Source of the DNA: Condylostoma magnum
Lineage: Eukaryota; Ciliophora; Heterotrichea; Heterotrichida; Condylostomatidae
Assembly: GCA_920105805.1 (NCBI GenBank)
Contig: CAKKTI010000019.1
Coordinates: forward strand, 53,190 to 117,189
Direction: 5' to 3'
DNA: 64,000 nucleotides
Shown here: in pieces, positions 61,498 through 64,000 of the stretch
Layout of the letters: every line of letters begins with the position of its first letter
Numbering within the stretch: position 1 is the stretch's first letter
Program-made: the position numbers and the translations under genes
The notes under the pieces: generated by a model
What the model was told of the DNA's origin: nothing
Seen by the model: only the letters and a program-made list of their open reading frames with translations
The model's database searches: none

Positions 61498-62814
61498 ATG
61501 GGAAATGGGCAAAAACTAAGTGCAGTTGGAAATTTTAACTAGGATAACCCCTTATCTATAGGCATATTTCCTTCTGAAGAAGCCTAATAGGCCTAAGTAG
61601 GACCCTACTTACTAGACTATTAGCACTAGAACCATCGCTAAAAAAGGCTTAATTTCTGAAACAAAATCTATCAAAAATATTAAAATTCTTACTACCCTTT
61701 AGAAAGTTTTAGAAGAAATGATAATTAACTAGAGAAGTTCTAGTAAAAACTATGCTAAGGTCCTCCCTAATTTGTAAGATGAGATGCTTGAGTAGTCTAA
61801 ATGAAATTAGTGGAAATAATAAACCCAGAAAATTATATAAAAATAGAAATACCTTCAAGTCATATGCTATTGTAAATTGAGAAAGATATTGATAGATCAT
61901 TTCCCGAGCATCCTTATTTTAGTGAGGAGAAATATGGAGCAATAGGGTAATAAAGGCTGAAAAATATTCTTAGTAAATTTGTAAGCAAGTATCCGAATAT
62001 TGGATATTGTTAAGGCATGAATTTTATAGCTGGGTTTCTACTTTTAGTTAGTCAAGGAAATGAGCTATTATCCTTTTACTCATTTGAGAAAATTATGTTT
62101 TAGTATGAGGTTGTAGGATTTTATGATAAAGGGTTCAAAGGACTAAGAAAATACGGGTATATTTTTAAAAAACTGCTTAAAATGTATTTTATCAAAGTTT
62201 ATAATCATTTTAAAATGCTTAATATTCCCTAAGAGTTGTGAATTACGAAATGATTAATGACTTTGTATACTTCTGTACTTCCATTTAATTATTTAGTTAG
62301 AATCTGGGACAACTTTTTAGTATATGGAATAAAGTTTATATTAGAATTTGGACTAGCTATTGTAAGTCATAGTAAAGATAATTTAATATACATGGATATT
62401 TGTGAGATTGCATAGTTTATGATTAGTATTGATAAACACTTACCAGATATTTCTTACTTAATGAAATCTGCATAAAAGTATCGTATTGGAGAGTAGAAGT
62501 ATAAATAGCTTTTACAGCGTTGAAATTAAAAGATTAAATAAATTAGAAGTAATTCGCATAGTAGAAAACAATCTTGCTATAGTAAAAAACTATAAACTTA
62601 AAGATCAAAGTCTAGCAGCTATATAAGTAAATTTGCAAAATTAGAAATATATGAGATTAGATAGTCTTTTGTTACAATGCGTTCTAAAATTGGATACGAT
62701 TAATAGTTTAAAACTTTTAACGGCATTTTAGATGATTCGATTGAATAGCCTTTATTGGATATGAGTGATAATAGCTATAGATTTCTTATGCCACCTCATA
62801 ACATGTTATGCTAG
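61498..62814 (+). CDS. TBC-domain Rab GTPase-activating protein
   Basis: 438 residues. TBC motifs: arginine-finger box IEKDIDRSFPEHPYF (IxxDxxR), glutamine-finger box YPNIGYCQGMNFIAGFLLL (YxQ), then ELWITKWLMTLYTSVLPFNYLVRIWDNFLVYG, matching the family PWFxTLF...RIWDxFL block. The Trp of ITKW is encoded by TGA. Both catalytic fingers are present, so it should accelerate GTP hydrolysis by a Rab in membrane traffic. The N-terminus MGNGQKLSAVGNF could be myristoylated. The C-terminal 110 residues are basic. The stop is TAG 62812-62814 or TAA 62824-62826. A 158-nt divergent gap separates it from the propeller gene. Confidence 0.88.
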
Positions 62815-63012
62815 ATTAATAATTAAATTGTATTGTTAAATATACTACTAAGAGTTATAGTCTACTGTTATTTTCTTAAAGTTTCTTTAGTCTTTAATTA
62901 AAAATGATTATGTATAAATTTCATAGCTTATGTAAGATATTTCTACTATATATCACATAGTTTATCCAATTAATTTTACCATTTACTTAACAAATTAATA
63001 AAAAAGAAGCCA

Positions 63013-63513
63013 ATGGAAAAAAGACAAAAAACATGCAGAAATTAAATAAGTTTTGCAAAAGTAGTAACTCCGTTTAAAAGCAACCAAAAGCAGCCTAGAT
63101 TATTTTAACATCTATACTAAAATCCATCTGTTATAAATAAAAGACAAATTGGACATAAAAGAGTTTTAACAGAAATTAACTTTCAGGATGAAGATACTTT
63201 GCCTGAAATTCCTTTATCTAATTATCCTAAATTAAACAATTAGATTAATGATGAAAATACTTTGTTAAAAAGAATGTATAGTTAGTATAAATTCAAAACA
63301 GGATTTGCCAAATATGTTTAATTGTAATAAAAGGATTTTAAGGGTAATAGAATCAAATAGTTAAATACTAACGAGGTCTATCAAAATAAGATAGCTGATT
63401 TACTATAACATAGAACTGTTAGAAAAAACATAAATCTGTCAGCATTTCAAGGTTCTAGGTAAAGAAGCCACTCTGTGATTAACCGGAAAGAAGTAATTTA
63501 TTGTAATTTTTAA
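63013..63513 (+). CDS. basic hypothetical protein, 166 aa
   Basis: Starts MEKRQKTCRNQISFAKVV and continues with a basic region, an acidic patch (TEINFQDEDTLPEIPLSN) and a basic end (RQRSHSVINRKEVIYCNF). There is no in-frame TGA. It ends at a tandem TAA-TAG (63511-63516). No family recognised; likely intrinsically disordered. Confidence 0.5.
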
Positions 63514-64000
63514 TAGGTTAAATTTACTTGTTTGTATTAACGAAGATTATTTGAAAATATGCACCAAATATTAAATTACATAATTTGAATAATCTTCTAA
63601 CAATAATATAAGAAACCAATCAGTACTAATTCTCATAATTCTAACTCATATCAATCTAGTTTTATTATATTTTAATCTATCTGAAATTTTATAAAGATGA
63701 AACCCTAATAAAGGACAAAAATATTAAGATAAAAGAATAATCTTTGCACATCTATCCCAGATAAACACTGCTAGGTCCATACTTAAAACATAGAGATATT
63801 AACTTACTAAAACAACTAAATAGGCCGTAAACCTTGCTCAGAAATAGTAAAAGGTCTACGAAGAAATTCAGTTATAATGAATTTAGATAATCTAGACACA
63901 CTGTAAATAAAAGCGATAATATCCGCGTTTCCTAAATTACAAAATATTAAGAAAATCGTTATATGAGGTAAGCATTTCGAAAATGAAGCCAAAAAACCTC
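63514..64000. other. unresolved end of window
   Basis: All three plus frames from about 63700 to the end look moderately protein-like, with basic residues and few TGAs, so a plus-strand gene truncated by the window edge is likely. I cannot choose the frame: one starts at an ATG near 63697 (MKPQQRTKIL), another ends ...YMRQAFRKWSQKT. Confidence 0.3.

Overview
The window looks like macronuclear DNA of a heterotrich ciliate that uses a Condylostoma-type nuclear code (NCBI table 28). TAA and TAG are read as Gln and TGA as Trp inside genes, yet all three also end genes. Read with the standard code the window holds only short fragments; read with the ambiguous code it resolves into about 43 packed protein genes. 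Evidence for the reassignment: TAA sits at the Gln of the pyruvate kinase ATQMLES motif (56765-56767) and of the isocitrate dehydrogenase NPWQFD motif (18033-18035). TGA sits at the Trp of the PP2C GPARVW motif (25722-25724), and TGA in one tandem transporter copy aligns with TGG in its two sisters. Evidence that TAA/TAG also terminate: the YY1-like gene has no in-frame TGA before the downstream tRNA gene. One certain spliceosomal intron is 15 nt long, as known in heterotrichs. A tRNA-Tyr carries an 11-nt intron.

Layout. 1-8000: a small acylation-motif protein, an EF-hand protein, a receptor with a periplasmic-binding-like ectodomain and several membrane spans, and small hypotheticals. 8000-14700: RasGAP-like protein convergent with a RecQ helicase, a CCCH finger protein, a YY1-like four-finger protein and tRNA-Tyr. 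14800-26050: WD40 protein, mitochondrial NAD-type isocitrate dehydrogenase, outer-arm dynein intermediate chain (DNAI2 type), RING/coiled-coil protein, IFT56 and PP2C. 26100-34650: a 1364-residue single-pass membrane protein, a phosphatase-fold protein without its catalytic Cys, hypotheticals and a BFR1-like coiled coil. 34900-45800: three tandem paralogous transporter-like proteins, a coiled coil, a cyclic-nucleotide-type K+ channel with a zinc knuckle, an IQ-motif protein, a seven-span protein, SEC61 gamma and a Cys-rich secreted protein. 46100-64000: two trypsin-fold proteases, an Rdx/SelW-like domain fused to six NPHP4-like repeats, a TRP/PKD-like channel, pyruvate kinase, a large beta-propeller protein, a TBC RabGAP and hypotheticals.

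There is no operon logic of the bacterial kind, but spacing is extreme. Same-strand neighbours are 4-60 nt apart or overlap by ATGA. Divergent starts can be 3 or 41 nt apart. Four convergent pairs can be read as ending on abutting or overlapping stops. Ciliary functions (DNAI2, IFT56, NPHP4-like, ion channels) fit a ciliate. Because no codon is an unconditional stop, each gene 3' end is the least certain part of its annotation; the ends given are the best-supported candidate, with alternatives stated.
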